DNA of 64,000 nucleotides, from positions 73,568 through 137,567 of the forward strand of contig NZ_JACDZE010000003.1 in assembly GCF_014042165.1 (NCBI RefSeq), written 5' to 3'. The DNA comes from Moheibacter lacus. Lineage in GTDB: Bacteria; Bacteroidota; Bacteroidia; Flavobacteriales; Weeksellaceae. The position numbers and the translations under genes were made by a program. How positions within the stretch are numbered: the first letter of the stretch is position 1; each line of letters begins with the position of its first letter. Of the stretch, positions 25,807 to 35,261 are shown piece by piece. The notes beneath the pieces were generated by a model, which was not told where the DNA came from, made no database searches, and saw only the letters and a program-made list of their open reading frames with translations.

Positions 25807-27200
25807 TGTCAGATAAACAAAAAACATTGGCTAACGAATACACCTTCAACGGTGTTGGTCTCCATACGGGACGCGAAGTTACCATGACATTAAAACCGGC
25901 ACCGGTAAATACTGGATTTGTATTTGTCAGAACGGATTTAGAAGGAAATCCTCATGTAGAAGCTGATGCAAATTACGTCACCAGCACTGAAAGAGGAACT
26001 ACGATAGAGAAAAAAGGTGTAAAGATCCATACTACGGAACACCTTTTGGCAGCGTTAACCGGAATGGATTTGGACAATGTTCTCATTGAAATCAACAATT
26101 CGGAAGTACCCATTTTAGATGGTTCTTCCAAATTCTTTGTGGAAGCAGTTGAAAAAGCTGGAATTGAAGAGCAAGATGAGGAAAGAGAGTATTTTGTCGT
26201 AAAAGATATCATCACCTATCAAGATCCCGAAACCGGATCTGAAATCACGGCTATTCCTGCCGATGAGTATCAAGTGACCACCATGGTCGATTTCGGAACC
26301 AAAGTTTTGGGGACTCAAAATGCTTCTATCAAAAGCATGTCCGAATTTAAAGATGAAATTGCCAATGCAAGAACTTTTAGTTTTTTGCATGAAATCGAAT
26401 ATTTATTGGACGCAGGTTTGATAAAAGGAGGAGATTTGGGAAATGCAATCGTATATGTAGACAAAGAAATCACGCCTGAAACCCGTCAAAAACTCACAAA
26501 AGCATTTAACAAAGAAGATGTTTCCATTCGACCAAATGGTGTTTTGGACAACATCACGCTTCATTATCCAAATGAAGCTGCTCGTCATAAATTATTAGAC
26601 GTAGTTGGAGATTTGGCTTTAATTGGAACCAAATTAAAAGCCAAAATCATCGCCAATAAGCCTGGGCATCAGATCAATACGAACTTTGCGAAAAAACTGA
26701 GCAAACAAATCGGAATTGCAAAAAGAAAAAATGTTCCGGAATTTGATTTGACCAAAGAGCCGATTTATGATATCAATGATATCATGAAAATTCTTCCACA
26801 CCGTCCGCCATTTTTATTGTTAGATAAAGTGATTGAAAAATCAGAATCTTCATTGGTTGGGGTAAAAAATGTTACGATGAACGAACCATTTTTCGTTGGA
26901 CATTTTCCGCAAGAACCTGTTATGCCGGGCGTTTTACAAGTTGAGGCTATGGCTCAATTGGGTGGGATTTTGGTTTTAGGAGAAATCGATGATCCAAAGG
27001 ATTATTCGACCTACTTCATGAAAATTGAAAATGTAAAATTTAAACGAAAAGTCATACCGGGTGATACTTTGGTTCTGAAAGTGGACTTATTACAACCCAT
27101 TAGAAGAGGAATCGTCCACATGCAAGGATACGGATATGTAAACGACACCATCGCTGTAGAAGCAGAAATGATGGCATTGGTAACAAAAGACAAAATATAA
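25806..27200 (+). CDS. lpxC-fabZ: Bifunctional LpxC deacetylase / FabZ dehydratase
   Basis: One 464-aa protein with two enzymes. Residues 1 to about 305 are LpxC, the zinc deacetylase committed to lipid A synthesis, with zinc ligands in HTTEHLLAAL and in the HKLLDVVGDLAL motif. Residues about 320-464 are FabZ, the 3-hydroxyacyl-ACP dehydratase of fatty acid synthesis, with the catalytic His in ILPHRPPFLLLD and Glu in PGVLQVEAMAQ. The fusion is characteristic of Bacteroidota and couples use and dehydration of the same hydroxyacyl-ACP. Starts on the last base of lpxD. Confidence 0.97.
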   Translation: MSDKQKTLANEYTFNGVGLHTGREVTMTLKPAPVNTGFVFVRTDLEGNPHVEADANYVTSTERGTTIEKKGVKIHTTEHLLAALTGMDLDNVLIEINNSEVPILDGSSKFFVEAVEKAGIEEQDEEREYFVVKDIITYQDPETGSEITAIPADEYQVTTMVDFGTKVLGTQNASIKSMSEFKDEIANARTFSFLHEIEYLLDAGLIKGGDLGNAIVYVDKEITPETRQKLTKAFNKEDVSIRPNGVLDNITLHYPNEAARHKLLDVVGDLALIGTKLKAKIIANKPGHQINTNFAKKLSKQIGIAKRKNVPEFDLTKEPIYDINDIMKILPHRPPFLLLDKVIEKSESSLVGVKNVTMNEPFFVGHFPQEPVMPGVLQVEAMAQLGGILVLGEIDDPKDYSTYFMKIENVKFKRKVIPGDTLVLKVDLLQPIRRGIVHMQGYGYVNDTIAVEAEMMALVTKDKI

Positions 27201-27211
27201 TTTTGGAAATA

Positions 27212-28003
27212 ATGAATCAACCCTTGGCCTACATTCACCCAAACGCAAAAGTTGCTGAAACAGCAATTATAGAGCCATTTTCAACGATTTATGACAATGT
27301 GGAAATTGGAGAAGGAACATGGATAGGCCCAAACGTCACCATCATGGAAGGTGCACGAATCGGTGAAAATTGTAAAATATATCCGGGAACCGTAATATCG
27401 GCAGAACCACAAGATTTAAAATATGTAGGTGAAAAAACTTTGACTTATATAGGAGATAATACCACAATCAGAGAGTGTGTTACGGTAAACAGAGGGACTA
27501 ATGCGCTGGGTTATACCAAAATTGGAAACAATTGTTTGGTGATGGCAACGGCACACATAGCTCATGATTGTATAATCGGTGACCATGTCATTTTAGTAAA
27601 TGGTGTAGGGCTTGCCGGTCATATAGAAATAGGCGATCATGCGTTTTTAGGAGGAATGAGTGCGGTTCATCAGTTTACGCATATAGGAGAACACGCTTTT
27701 ATAGCCGGAGGATCTCATGTCAGAAAAGATGTTCCGCCATTTGTCAAAGCGGCTAGAAATCCACTTTCTTATGCAGGTGTTAACTCAATCGGACTTCAAA
27801 GAAGAGGTTTTACGACAGAGAAAATCACCGAAATCCAAAACATCTACCGAGTGCTTTTTCAAAAAAGTAAAAACGTAACACAAGCTTTAGAAGTGATAGA
27901 AAAGGATTTTGAAGCATCAACTGAACGTGATCAGATTCTTGATTTTATCAAAAAAAGTCCGAGAGGCGTTATGTCCGGATATACAACAAGAGCAGAATTA
28001 TAA
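27212..28003 (+). CDS. lpxA: UDP-N-acetylglucosamine acyltransferase
   Basis: First enzyme of lipid A synthesis, attaching a hydroxyacyl chain to UDP-GlcNAc. The 263-aa protein is a left-handed beta-helix (VEIGEGTWIGPNVTIMEGARIG) with the catalytic His in MATAHIAHDCIIGDH and the LpxA-type C-terminal helical domain (GVNSIGLQRRGF, about 190-263). The ATG at 27212 is 11 bases after the lpxC-fabZ stop; same operon. Confidence 0.96.
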   Translation: MNQPLAYIHPNAKVAETAIIEPFSTIYDNVEIGEGTWIGPNVTIMEGARIGENCKIYPGTVISAEPQDLKYVGEKTLTYIGDNTTIRECVTVNRGTNALGYTKIGNNCLVMATAHIAHDCIIGDHVILVNGVGLAGHIEIGDHAFLGGMSAVHQFTHIGEHAFIAGGSHVRKDVPPFVKAARNPLSYAGVNSIGLQRRGFTTEKITEIQNIYRVLFQKSKNVTQALEVIEKDFEASTERDQILDFIKKSPRGVMSGYTTRAEL

Positions 28004-28024
28004 CAAAACAATCAAATTTATAAA

Positions 28025-28591
28025 ATGGCAACTACAGCAGATATACGAAAAGGACTATGTATCAACTGGAATGATGATACATGGAAAATTGTAGAATTCC
28101 AACATGTTAAACCTGGAAAAGGACCCGCATTTGTGCGTACAAAACTAAAAAGCGTAACGAATGGTAAAGTGCTGGATAATACTTTTTCTGCAGGGCATAG
28201 AATTGATGAAGTAAGAGTTGAAACTAGAAAGTACCAATATTTATACGATGATGATAATGGTTTTCATTTTATGAACAACGATGATTTTTCCCAAGTTTAC
28301 ATCAATAAAGGAATGATCGACAATGCGCAATTCCTAAAATCTGGAGACGAAGTAACGATTTTATTCAGAGCTGAAGATGAAATGCCATTGTCTGCGGAAC
28401 TTCAGCAGTTTGTGATCATGGAAATTACATACACTGAACCGGGATTGAAAGGAGATACAGCTACAAATGCTTCTAAACCGGCAACCACAGAAACCGGAGC
28501 TGAAATCCGGGTTCCACTTTTTATTAATGAAGGTGATAAAGTGAAAATCAATACAGAAGATGGTTCCTACATGGAAAGAATCAAAGAATAA
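28025..28591 (+). CDS. efp: Elongation factor P
   Basis: Relieves ribosome stalling at polyproline motifs. The 188-aa protein has the three beta-barrel domains of EF-P. The tip of domain I, FQHVKPGKGPAF, carries Lys32 at the position modified in other bacteria; no modifying enzyme gene is near. It is 21 bases downstream of lpxA and probably read through from the lpx operon. A strong terminator follows. Confidence 0.96.
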   Translation: MATTADIRKGLCINWNDDTWKIVEFQHVKPGKGPAFVRTKLKSVTNGKVLDNTFSAGHRIDEVRVETRKYQYLYDDDNGFHFMNNDDFSQVYINKGMIDNAQFLKSGDEVTILFRAEDEMPLSAELQQFVIMEITYTEPGLKGDTATNASKPATTETGAEIRVPLFINEGDKVKINTEDGSYMERIKE

Positions 28592-28613
28592 TTTCAAAAA
28601 AACATACCAAATT

Positions 28614-28650
28614 AACCCGACAGTTTTCTAAAAGTTGTCGGGTTTTTTAT
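28614..28650 (+). terminator. Rho-independent terminator after efp
   Basis: A perfect 9-bp stem AACCCGACA / TGTCGGGTT (28614-28622 and 28636-28644) followed by TTTTATTTTT. It ends the lpxD-lpxC/fabZ-lpxA-efp unit. Confidence 0.92.
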
Positions 28651-28724
28651 TTTTCAAGTGTAAAATTAAAAAAAATAGATAGGACAAATTAGCAACTTCA
28701 TAATTTTCAATTCATAAATTCCAT

Positions 28725-28732
28725 TAAATTTG
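28725..28732 (+). promoter_or_regulatory. Promoter -7 element (TAAATTTG) of the FabH-like gene
   Basis: Exact TAnnTTTG match, 44 bases before the ATG at 28777. Confidence 0.5.
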
Positions 28733-28776
28733 TCAAATCGCAAACAACAAAAGTATCAGAACTTAAATTCTACTCA

Positions 28777-29790
28777 ATGAAAAAGTCCATCATAACCGGA
28801 ATCGGTCATTATGTGCCGGAAAATATTGTAACCAATGACGATTTATCCAAACTCATGGAAACCAATGACGAATGGATCCAAGAAAGAACCGGAATCAAAG
28901 AACGTCGTCATTTAGGGAAACATTCCGGAGTTACGACTTCTGATTTGGGAACCAAAGCTGCTGAAATCGCCATTAAAAATGCGGGACTAACAGCAAAAGA
29001 CATAGATTTCATTTTATTTGCAACGCTGAGTCCTGATTATTTTTTCCCGGGATGTGGTGTATTATTGCAAAAGAATTTGGGTTGTGAAACGATCGGCGCA
29101 CTCGATGTTCGTAATCAATGCTCCGGATTTATTTATGCACTTGCGACAGCAGATGCTTATATCCGTTCCGGGATGTATAAAAATATTTTGGTAGTGGGAG
29201 CAGAAAATCATTCGTTTGGATTGGATATGACTACGCGAGGTCGAGGTGTTTCCGTGATTTTTGGAGATGGAGCCGGTGCGGTTGTGGTTTCGGCGACGGA
29301 TGATGAAAATCGGGGAATTATTTCTTCCAATATGCACAGTGAAGGAGAATTTGCAGAAGAACTGGCCGTTTTATTCCCGGGAACCAAATTGGGTTGGTCC
29401 GATGTGATGCTCGAAGAAGGAAATACCTTGACTCCTGAACAAATTTATCCGGTGATGAATGGAAATTTTGTTTTTAAACATGCTGTCACACGTTTCCCTG
29501 AATCAGTTAAAGAAGTATTTGAAAAGGCGGGTGAGGATTTTTCCAATTTGAAATTATTTATTCCGCATCAAGCCAATTTACGCATCAGTCAATTTGTTCA
29601 AAAACAGTTGGGATTACGCGATGATCAGGTTTTTAACAATATCCAGAAATACGGAAATACGACAGCCGCTTCAATTCCAATTGCGCTAAGCGAAGCTTTT
29701 CAAGAAGGCCGAATCCAAAAAGGCGACTTGATTTGTTTGACTGCATTTGGTAGTGGATTCACTTGGGGAAGTGTTTTGATCCGTTGGTAA
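28777..29790 (+). CDS. 3-oxoacyl-ACP synthase III (FabH-like)
   Basis: A 337-aa condensing enzyme that starts fatty acid chains from an acyl-CoA and malonyl-ACP. The catalytic triad is intact: Cys115 in RNQCSGFIYA, His264 in IPHQANLRI and Asn294 in KYGNTTAAS. The C-terminal end FGSGFTWGSVLIRW is typical. Housekeeping fabH normally sits with plsX and rpmF; this copy stands alone behind its own promoter, so it may be a second, specialised paralogue. Confidence 0.9.
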   Translation: MKKSIITGIGHYVPENIVTNDDLSKLMETNDEWIQERTGIKERRHLGKHSGVTTSDLGTKAAEIAIKNAGLTAKDIDFILFATLSPDYFFPGCGVLLQKNLGCETIGALDVRNQCSGFIYALATADAYIRSGMYKNILVVGAENHSFGLDMTTRGRGVSVIFGDGAGAVVVSATDDENRGIISSNMHSEGEFAEELAVLFPGTKLGWSDVMLEEGNTLTPEQIYPVMNGNFVFKHAVTRFPESVKEVFEKAGEDFSNLKLFIPHQANLRISQFVQKQLGLRDDQVFNNIQKYGNTTAASIPIALSEAFQEGRIQKGDLICLTAFGSGFTWGSVLIRW

Positions 29791-29837
29791 ATCCATTATT
29801 TCTTATTATTTCGCAATAATTCTGTATTTATTTCGAC

Positions 29838-29858
29838 TACCAATATCTTGGTATTTTT
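29838..29858 (+). terminator. Possible terminator after the FabH-like gene
   Basis: A short hairpin TACCAA-TATC-TTGGTA (29838-29853) followed by TTTTT. The stem is only 6 bp. Confidence 0.5.
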
Positions 29859-29946
29859 AAACTTTGTTTATTAAATATCAGAAGATTAAGGTCAATTCCT
29901 AAAAGATAAAGTGTTAAATTCAACCAACAATTAACACTAATTATTT

Positions 29947-32900
29947 ATGGACAAAATTTTACTAAAAATCAGTATTGTAATAATGCTGATGGCTTGGCAG
30001 TTTGGTTCGGCCCAGACGCTGGCAGAGAAACAAAAAATTGTAGATCGTTATGATTTAAACGAATTGCTCAAATTGGAAAATGAGTATTTTCAAAAAATCA
30101 GTTCTGAAAAAGAACGCGTAAAGGAATTGGCAACTTCCTTAAACGTTCCTTTGATCATAGAAGAAAATGGAACTTACCAAGAATTGCAAAAAATTCTTCC
30201 AGATGGTTCATTGATTTATTACACCACATTTAATGTAAATGCAGCTCGTTCTACCCGAACCAACCATTTAAATTCAGGAGGTTCATTGGGACTAAATCTT
30301 ATGGGTCAAAACATGACGGCACATGTTTGGGACGGTGGTTTGGCGAGAACTACCCACCAGGAATATGACGGAGCCGGTGGAACCAACAGATTCAGTATAG
30401 GAGATGGAACAACTACATTGAATTATCATTCGGCGCATGTAACGGGAACAATCATAGCTTCCGGTGTAAGTGCCAATGCAAAAGGTATGGCACCACATGC
30501 CCGAGCAATCGGTTACGAATGGAACAATGATTTGACGGAAGCTACATCTGCGGCCTCCAATGGAATGTTGATTTCCAATCATTCTTATGGTTTCCGTTCG
30601 GATTTGGTACCGGATTATTATTTCGGAGCCTATATAACGGATTCCAGAGATTGGGATAATTTATTGTTTAACGCGCCGTATTACCTAATGGTCGTAGCAG
30701 CCGGAAATGATGGAAATACCAATTACAATGGTGCTCCGCTTGGAGGGAATTCAGCTTATGATAAATTGACCGGTCATAGTACTTCCAAAAATAATTTGGT
30801 GGTGGCAAATGCCAATGATGCCAATATCGATAACAATGGAAATTTAGTAAGTGTTACCATTAATTCTTCGAGTAGTGAAGGTCCGACTGATGATTACCGG
30901 ATCAAACCGGATATCACCGGCAACGGAACATCTGTGTATTCGACGTATGAAACCAGCAATACCGCTTATGGAACGATTACTGGAACCTCAATGGCTTCAC
31001 CAAATGTAGCCGGAACCTTGTTGTTATTGCAACAGCATTATAATAATTTGAATTCTAATTTTATGCGTGCTGCGACTTTAAAAGGATTGGTTCTGCATAC
31101 AGCAGATGATGCCGGTTCTGCCGGTCCCGACGCTATTTTTGGTTGGGGATTATTGAATGCCAAAAAAGCTGCCGAAACCATCACAGCCAAAGATAATGGT
31201 TCACTGATTCAGGAGTTGACTTTAACCAGCGGCCAAACTTATCAATTTACGGTAGATTCAGATGGAATAAACGAATTAAGAGCTTCTATCAGTTGGACAG
31301 ATCGTCCCGGAACCGCCACAACCCAAACCAATTCGCCTACAAAAGTATTGGTCAATGATTTGGATTTACGGATTACCAAAGGTTCTACCACGTATACTCC
31401 TTGGAGATTAACAGGCATCACAACCAACGGTAAAGGTGATAATATTTCCGATCCCTTTGAAAGAGTAGAAGTTGCAGGAGCTTCCGGAACATATACCGTA
31501 ACAGTTTCTCATAAAGGATCTCTTACAGGTGGAAGCCAAAATTATTCATTAATCCTTACCGGAGTTTCTTCCACACCAGTTCAGTGTGAAGCAACAACTC
31601 CAACCGGATTGTCGGTGGATGGAATTGGAAGTTCAACTGCATCGCTTTCTTGGGATGCTGTTGCCGGAGCTTCTTATGATTTCCGTTACCGTTTGGTAGG
31701 AGCAACTAATTGGACGACGAGTGCAGAAACTTCTACTTCCAAATCTTTGAGTGGTTTAACTGCCAACTCTCAGTACGAGGCTCAAGTTCGAAGTAATTGT
31801 GATGCAGGTGCATCGTCGGCTTATTCGGCTTCAGTAAACTTTACCACAACAGAAGTTCAAATCAACTATTGTGCATCTGCCAGTACCAATGTAAACGATG
31901 AATTCATCCAAAGAGTTCAGTTGAATACGATCAATAATCCTTCTGGTGCGCAGTTCTATTCAGATTTCACTAATATTTCAACTAATTTAAATAAATCTCA
32001 AGCTTATACCATTACGGTTACTCCACAATGGACCGGAACGAATTATAATGAAGGATATTCCGTTTGGATTGATTATAACAAAGATGGTGATTTCAACGAT
32101 TCAGGTGAACAAGTTTGGACCAGAACACCGACCAATGCTTCTTCTGTAAGTGGAACATTTACAGTTCCGGCTTCTGCTTTTGATGGTGCGACGCGTATGC
32201 GGGTTTCCATGAAATACAATGCAATTCCAACTTCTTGTGAGTCCTTTACTTATGGTGAAGTTGAAGACTATACTGTGGTAATTGCTGCATCGGCTGCAGA
32301 TACACAGGCTCCTTCAGCACCAACCAATTTAGCAGCTTCCAATGTTGCCCAAACCACGTTGACGTTAAATTGGACAGCTTCTACAGATAATGTGGGCGTA
32401 ACCGGATACGATATTTTTTCCGGTTCGACCAATATCGGTTCGACAACAAGTACTTCTGCTAATATTACCGGATTAACTGCCAATACTGCTTATGCGTTTA
32501 CCGTAAAAGCAAAAGATGCGTCCGGAAATGTTTCTTCATCCAGTAACGTGGTAAATGTTACGACGCTTGCAGATAACCCAGACCCGGGATTGGTGTTGAG
32601 TATCACTTTTGATAATTATCCGGAAGAAACTTACTGGAGAATTTACAGAGGAACAACCATCGTTGCTTCCGGCGGAACTTATGGTTCACAACCCGATGGC
32701 TCGACTTTGGATATACCATTGACGTTGAGTCCTGATTGTTATAGATTGACATTCTATGATACTTATGGCGACGGAATGTGCTGTTCGTATGGAAACGGTT
32801 CTTATACTTTGAAGCAAGGTACTACTGTATTGGCAAGTGGAAGTACTTTCCGTTCTTCACGTTCCACCAATTTCTGTATAACTCAGTCCTTCAATAATAA

Positions 32901-33159
32901 CAGTACGTATGCATCAACTGAGACAGATGAAACAAGTCTTCATTTAAAAGTGTATCCAAATCCGGTAAAAGAATTCTTAAATATATCCTTGAACGGATTT
33001 GAAGCCCAAACCTACCAAATCATGGATATGTCCGGTAGAGTGGTGATGCAAGGAAGATATACGGAAAACTTGGATGTTTCCCGTTTGGATTCCGGTATTT
33101 ATGTTTTGAAATTGATGATCGGCGAGAAATCAAAATCTGAACGATTTATCAAAAAATAA
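29947..33159 (+). CDS. Secreted S8 (subtilisin-like) protease with GEVED and FN3 domains and T9SS sorting signal
   Basis: A 1070-aa exported protease. A signal peptide (about 1-22) is followed by a short pro-region. The S8 catalytic domain (about 115-410) has the triad Asp129 (HVWDGG), His161 (YHSAHVTGT) and Ser348 (GTSMASPNVAG), plus oxyanion Asn254. A beta-sandwich domain (420-545) resembles a P domain. Then come an FN3 domain, a GEVED-type domain (YGEVEDYTV near 775), a second FN3 domain, and a Cys-rich domain (DTYGDGMCCSYGNGSYTL). The last 75 residues form a type A T9SS C-terminal sorting domain (LKVYPNPVKEF to GIYVLKL). It should be secreted and lipid-anchored or released at the cell surface. 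Confidence 0.95.
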   Translation: MDKILLKISIVIMLMAWQFGSAQTLAEKQKIVDRYDLNELLKLENEYFQKISSEKERVKELATSLNVPLIIEENGTYQELQKILPDGSLIYYTTFNVNAARSTRTNHLNSGGSLGLNLMGQNMTAHVWDGGLARTTHQEYDGAGGTNRFSIGDGTTTLNYHSAHVTGTIIASGVSANAKGMAPHARAIGYEWNNDLTEATSAASNGMLISNHSYGFRSDLVPDYYFGAYITDSRDWDNLLFNAPYYLMVVAAGNDGNTNYNGAPLGGNSAYDKLTGHSTSKNNLVVANANDANIDNNGNLVSVTINSSSSEGPTDDYRIKPDITGNGTSVYSTYETSNTAYGTITGTSMASPNVAGTLLLLQQHYNNLNSNFMRAATLKGLVLHTADDAGSAGPDAIFGWGLLNAKKAAETITAKDNGSLIQELTLTSGQTYQFTVDSDGINELRASISWTDRPGTATTQTNSPTKVLVNDLDLRITKGSTTYTPWRLTGITTNGKGDNISDPFERVEVAGASGTYTVTVSHKGSLTGGSQNYSLILTGVSSTPVQCEATTPTGLSVDGIGSSTASLSWDAVAGASYDFRYRLVGATNWTTSAETSTSKSLSGLTANSQYEAQVRSNCDAGASSAYSASVNFTTTEVQINYCASASTNVNDEFIQRVQLNTINNPSGAQFYSDFTNISTNLNKSQAYTITVTPQWTGTNYNEGYSVWIDYNKDGDFNDSGEQVWTRTPTNASSVSGTFTVPASAFDGATRMRVSMKYNAIPTSCESFTYGEVEDYTVVIAASAADTQAPSAPTNLAASNVAQTTLTLNWTASTDNVGVTGYDIFSGSTNIGSTTSTSANITGLTANTAYAFTVKAKDASGNVSSSSNVVNVTTLADNPDPGLVLSITFDNYPEETYWRIYRGTTIVASGGTYGSQPDGSTLDIPLTLSPDCYRLTFYDTYGDGMCCSYGNGSYTLKQGTTVLASGSTFRSSRSTNFCITQSFNNNSTYASTETDETSLHLKVYPNPVKEFLNISLNGFEAQTYQIMDMSGRVVMQGRYTENLDVSRLDSGIYVLKLMIGEKSKSERFIKK

Positions 33160-33179
33160 ATTATTCCATTTTTAATTAA

Positions 33180-33213
33180 AAAAGCCGTCCCATAGTTATT
33201 TAGGACGGCTTTT
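33180..33213. terminator. Bidirectional terminator between the two T9SS cargo genes
   Basis: An 11-bp perfect stem AAAAGCCGTCC / GGACGGCTTTT with a 12-nt loop. A-run and T-run flanks allow termination from both sides, which suits the convergent genes. Confidence 0.9.
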
Positions 33214-33231
33214 GTCGTATGTGAATTTTAA

Positions 33232-34698
33232 TTATCGAATGATCAATTTCTGTGTAGATTTTGATTTTTCTGTTTCGAATTCAACTAAATAAATACCTTT
33301 AGGAAGTCTTATTTGAATTTGTTTTTGAACTGAATTTTTTTCTTCGGTTTGGATCAATTTTCCATTCAAATCGAAGATTTTAATCGTTCCGTTTTCTACG
33401 GATTCGATTTGGAACGAATTTTTAGCCGGATTTGGATAAATTCTAAAAGATTTTTGATCGAAATCTACAGTTTCCATTACAATTCCACATTCAAATGGAT
33501 CAAAAAATACTTCACCCAAAGCAGGATCGTCTACAACATGAGAAATTACACTTTCCACATCTTCTGCAGTAGATTCCTGACCTTCGATCCAACAATTGTG
33601 CAAAGCTTTTATTGGATTAGGAGTGTTGTTAAACAATGCGTAAATTTCCCCTCCATTTCCATTTTCACTGAAAATATTTCCACCCGGATTCAGGTCTTCC
33701 GCATCATCACTTCCCAAATTGGCTTGTGCAGTTCCGATAACCGTTATGCCCCAAAGGTTTCTTCGGATTTCATTTCCTTTAATAATAACCATTTCTGTAT
33801 TGTAGAGTGAAATTCCACTTCCTCCATTCATCGGATTGGTTTCAGTATCATTGTCCTCCAAAATATTATTTTCAATCACGCCGGAAGATGGCCCTAAGGA
33901 AGTAAAACCGTAACGGTTGTCACGAATCGTATTGTTTTTAATAACAAATTGATTTTGTACACCCGCCAAACTGGAAACAGAAACGCCTCCAACTACCGTA
34001 AAATCACGGTTTCCGATGATCGTGTTGTTGATGATCCGTGTAGAGTCGGCGGTTCCACTTGGTCCCATGTTGATTTGTGGTCGGTTGTTATTGGTCGTAT
34101 TATTTCCTTCAAAAAGACAATTCTCAACTTGAATCGCAACAGAATTGGTCGCACCTGAACTCAAAGCGGGATGGATATTATTTCTAAAAGTCGAATTTCT
34201 CACAACCGGGCTTCCATTTGAAAAAGAAATCGCTCCTCCGGTGGCAGAACCATCTGATTTGTTGTTATTGGACACTTCTGAGTTCTCCATTAAAAAGTCC
34301 GGTGTGATGACGCGAATTCCACCTCCGTATTCAACCAGGGTATTGTTGAAATAAATTTCAGAAGTATCAAACATCCAAAATCCTTCATAAGGATTTTCAG
34401 GATCAACTGCTGTGATGGTAATTTCATCTGCATCACTTGAAAAAAAACCTTTTACTTCAATCTCAACATCTGCAGCTATTTTTAGAACTAAGTTTTCATT
34501 CAATGAAAGAGAATCGTTTACTTCTACCAATAAATTTTCATGCAGGGTATATTCGTTTCCAGAAACTGTAACCGTAGTAGGAGAATTGGCAGCTATATCG
34601 TCCAATGTCCAATGAACTCCGGTGTTTGGGGTAGAATACTGCGCAACTAGTGGAGTGAAACAAAAAGTCATGAATAAAGATAAAAATCGAATTGTCAT
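33232..34698 (-). CDS. Secreted parallel beta-helix protein with T9SS sorting signal
   Basis: A 488-aa exported protein. The signal peptide ends around residue 19 (TPLVAQ). The body (about 60-390) is a right-handed parallel beta-helix of Asn-rich coils (for example VIENNILEDNDTETNP, VIKNNTIRDNRYGFTS), the fold of pectate lyases and many carbohydrate-active or adhesin proteins. The last 75 residues are a T9SS type A sorting domain (FRIYPNPAKNSFQI to KGIYLVEF). No catalytic motif identifies a substrate, so polysaccharide binding or lysis is only a possibility. Convergent with the protease gene. Confidence 0.88.
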   Translation of the reverse strand: MTIRFLSLFMTFCFTPLVAQYSTPNTGVHWTLDDIAANSPTTVTVSGNEYTLHENLLVEVNDSLSLNENLVLKIAADVEIEVKGFFSSDADEITITAVDPENPYEGFWMFDTSEIYFNNTLVEYGGGIRVITPDFLMENSEVSNNNKSDGSATGGAISFSNGSPVVRNSTFRNNIHPALSSGATNSVAIQVENCLFEGNNTTNNNRPQINMGPSGTADSTRIINNTIIGNRDFTVVGGVSVSSLAGVQNQFVIKNNTIRDNRYGFTSLGPSSGVIENNILEDNDTETNPMNGGSGISLYNTEMVIIKGNEIRRNLWGITVIGTAQANLGSDDAEDLNPGGNIFSENGNGGEIYALFNNTPNPIKALHNCWIEGQESTAEDVESVISHVVDDPALGEVFFDPFECGIVMETVDFDQKSFRIYPNPAKNSFQIESVENGTIKIFDLNGKLIQTEEKNSVQKQIQIRLPKGIYLVEFETEKSKSTQKLIIR

Positions 34699-34794
34699 AT
34701 GTTGTTAATTAAAATTTGGGTTGCAAGTTAGAATAATTTGCCGAAATTTGCTTGTTAGAAAAACCTAATTAATATTTGCAAAGGTCACAATGAT

Positions 34795-35202
34795 ATGTTG
34801 ACGAAAAAGACAAAATACGGATTAAAAGCGATGACTTATTTGGCCAAAAATACTTCTGGTCAACCAGTTTTGATTTCTGAAATAGCGGAAAATGAAAATA
34901 TACCTTTAAAGTTTTTGGAAGGAATTCTTTTAGATTTAAAGAAAAACGGATTATTACTATCCAAAAAAGGAAAAGGTGGAGGATATTTTTTAGAAAGACC
35001 TGCCGAATCCATTTCTTTGGCTTCAATCATTCGTGTTTTGGATGGTCCGATTGCACTTTTACCGTGTGTAAGTTTGAATTATTATAAAAAATGTGATGAT
35101 TGTCAGGATGAGGTGTCATGTTCCTTAAACCGAGTGATGGTGCAGGTTAGAGACAAAACGCTAAAGGTTTTGGAAAGCCAATCTTTAAATGATTTAGTTT
35201 AA
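34795..35202 (+). CDS. Rrf2-family transcriptional regulator with cysteine cluster
   Basis: A 135-aa winged-helix regulator (KKTKYGLKAMTYLAKN, IPLKFLEGILLDLKKNGLL, KGGGYFLERP). The C-terminal part holds four cysteines (PCVSLN, KCDDC, SCSL), the region in which IscR, NsrR and RsrR bind a Fe-S cluster; cluster binding is inferred. The ATG at 34795 is preceded by an overlapping three-codon frame (ATG ATA TGT TGA from 34790), which could affect initiation. No iron-sulfur or nitrosative-stress genes are next to it. A candidate small RNA follows directly. Confidence 0.9.
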   Translation: MLTKKTKYGLKAMTYLAKNTSGQPVLISEIAENENIPLKFLEGILLDLKKNGLLLSKKGKGGGYFLERPAESISLASIIRVLDGPIALLPCVSLNYYKKCDDCQDEVSCSLNRVMVQVRDKTLKVLESQSLNDLV

Positions 35203-35222
35203 AATCAAAAAAAAATAATTTT

Positions 35223-35234
35223 TTAGTATACTAA
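35223..35234. promoter_or_regulatory. Perfect 12-nt palindrome (TTAGTATACTAA), operator candidate
   Basis: The palindrome lies 15 bases upstream of the -7 element of the candidate small RNA, overlapping where the -33 element would be, and 20 bases after the Rrf2 stop. This is a natural place for a repressor or for Rrf2 itself to bind; that is inferred. Confidence 0.5.
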
Positions 35235-35249
35235 TTTGATAGACTTTAC

Positions 35250-35257
35250 TATATTTG
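35250..35257 (+). promoter_or_regulatory. Promoter -7 element (TATATTTG) of the candidate small RNA
   Basis: Exact TAnnTTTG match in the gap between Rrf2 and recN, where no protein gene follows on this strand. There is no TTG at -33; a palindrome takes that place. Confidence 0.5.
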
Positions 35258-35261
35258 TGGT

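Noticed and set aside
34790-34801. Three-codon frame ATG ATA TGT TGA overlapping the Rrf2 start
   Set aside because: Could affect initiation but such tiny frames arise often by chance; mentioned only in the Rrf2 entry.
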